Positions 52,661 through 52,758 of a stretch of 52,758 bases of DNA are shown piece after piece. Source of the DNA: Planctomycetaceae bacterium. GTDB taxonomy: Bacteria; Planctomycetota; Planctomycetia; Planctomycetales; Planctomycetaceae. Positions within the stretch are counted from its first letter, which is position 1; each line of letters opens with the position of its first letter. The translations under genes and the position numbers were made by a program. A model generated the notes under the pieces. It was not told where the DNA came from and made no database searches. It saw nothing but the letters and a program-made list of their open reading frames with translations. The stretch lies in the NCBI GenBank assembly GCA_021732845.1, contig JAKFUF010000173.1, positions 1 to 52,758 of the forward strand. Reading direction: 5' to 3'.

Positions 52661-52758
52661 AAACGGACCAGCTCTGGGCAACACGAAAAATCCGCCTTTC
52701 GCGATCGGCTTGCACCCGAGATAATCTCGCCCGCCGGGCACGGTCCTGGTGGGGACAC

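Larger units (their letters stand above)
52415..52758. other. Gene-free repeat-rich end of window
   Basis: 344 bp. It contains the GCCGGAGGCC repeat (52459-52485), MITE copy 2 (52517-52612), and the CGCTAACGCG repeat with T-run (52621-52660). No gene is supported. Confidence 0.75.

Noticed and set aside
52472-52741. An 89-codon minus-strand open frame at the window end
   Set aside because: It is translated MITE and intergenic repeats.

Overview
The window looks like a chromosomal segment of a GC-rich planctomycete (Planctomycetota, Planctomycetaceae-like; genus not determined). The evidence is the gene content: a very large PSCyt-type protein with CxxCH motifs and DUF1549/DUF1553-like regions (40819-44025), a DUF1800 protein, a TIGR03000-like plus CAP protein, a Ser/Thr kinase with a DWG instead of DFG motif, PQQ- and NHL-type propellers, a WD40 protein, a leucine-rich repeat protein, and many palindromic and MITE-like intergenic repeats. 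All assignments come from reading the sequence; no database search was run.

Layout. 1-5 kb is a mobile or accessory zone: the end of a WD40 gene, an intact IS66-type insertion sequence with terminal inverted repeats and an 8-bp target duplication, then a decayed integrative module (HTH protein, fragmented serine-recombinase C-terminus, small protein, excisionase-like protein) ending at a tRNA-Leu(CAA) gene. 5-12 kb holds ordinary single genes (HD-domain hydrolase, Ser/Thr kinase, M24 peptidase, EthD-like protein, MFS transporter, PQQ-propeller protein). 12-15 kb is an isolated Hcp-VgrG pair closed by a strong palindromic terminator. 15-19 kb carries a VWA protein, an SthA-type transhydrogenase and a LivG-like ABC ATPase whose nucleotide-binding domain is split by an insert of about 190 residues with two predicted membrane helices. 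19.4-20.3 kb is a nested stack of repeats: a 96-bp MITE, a two-part dispersed repeat and a 233-nt near-palindrome.

20-24 kb has a thioredoxin-NHL protein and an LptF/LptG-type permease. 24-31 kb encodes a type IV pilus/type II secretion-like set: pseudopilin, response regulator, sensor histidine kinase, STAS-domain protein translationally coupled to a GspE/PilB ATPase, and a GspF/PilC membrane protein. A 201-bp MITE-like element lies between the ATPase and GspF genes. 32-37 kb carries an HME-type RND metal-efflux adaptor and pump without an outer-membrane partner in the window. 37-52 kb contains an enolase-superfamily protein, a cold-shock protein, a serine hydrolase, the PSCyt protein, a GyrI-like protein, a CAP protein, a DUF3352-like exported protein, the DUF1800 protein, an LRR protein and a polytopic membrane protein. 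The last 0.3 kb is repeat-rich and holds the second copy of the 96-bp MITE.

The clearest unusual items are the split ABC ATPase, the pilus/secretion locus combined with a histidine kinase and a STAS protein, and the nested families of short mobile repeats whose target duplications can be read directly.
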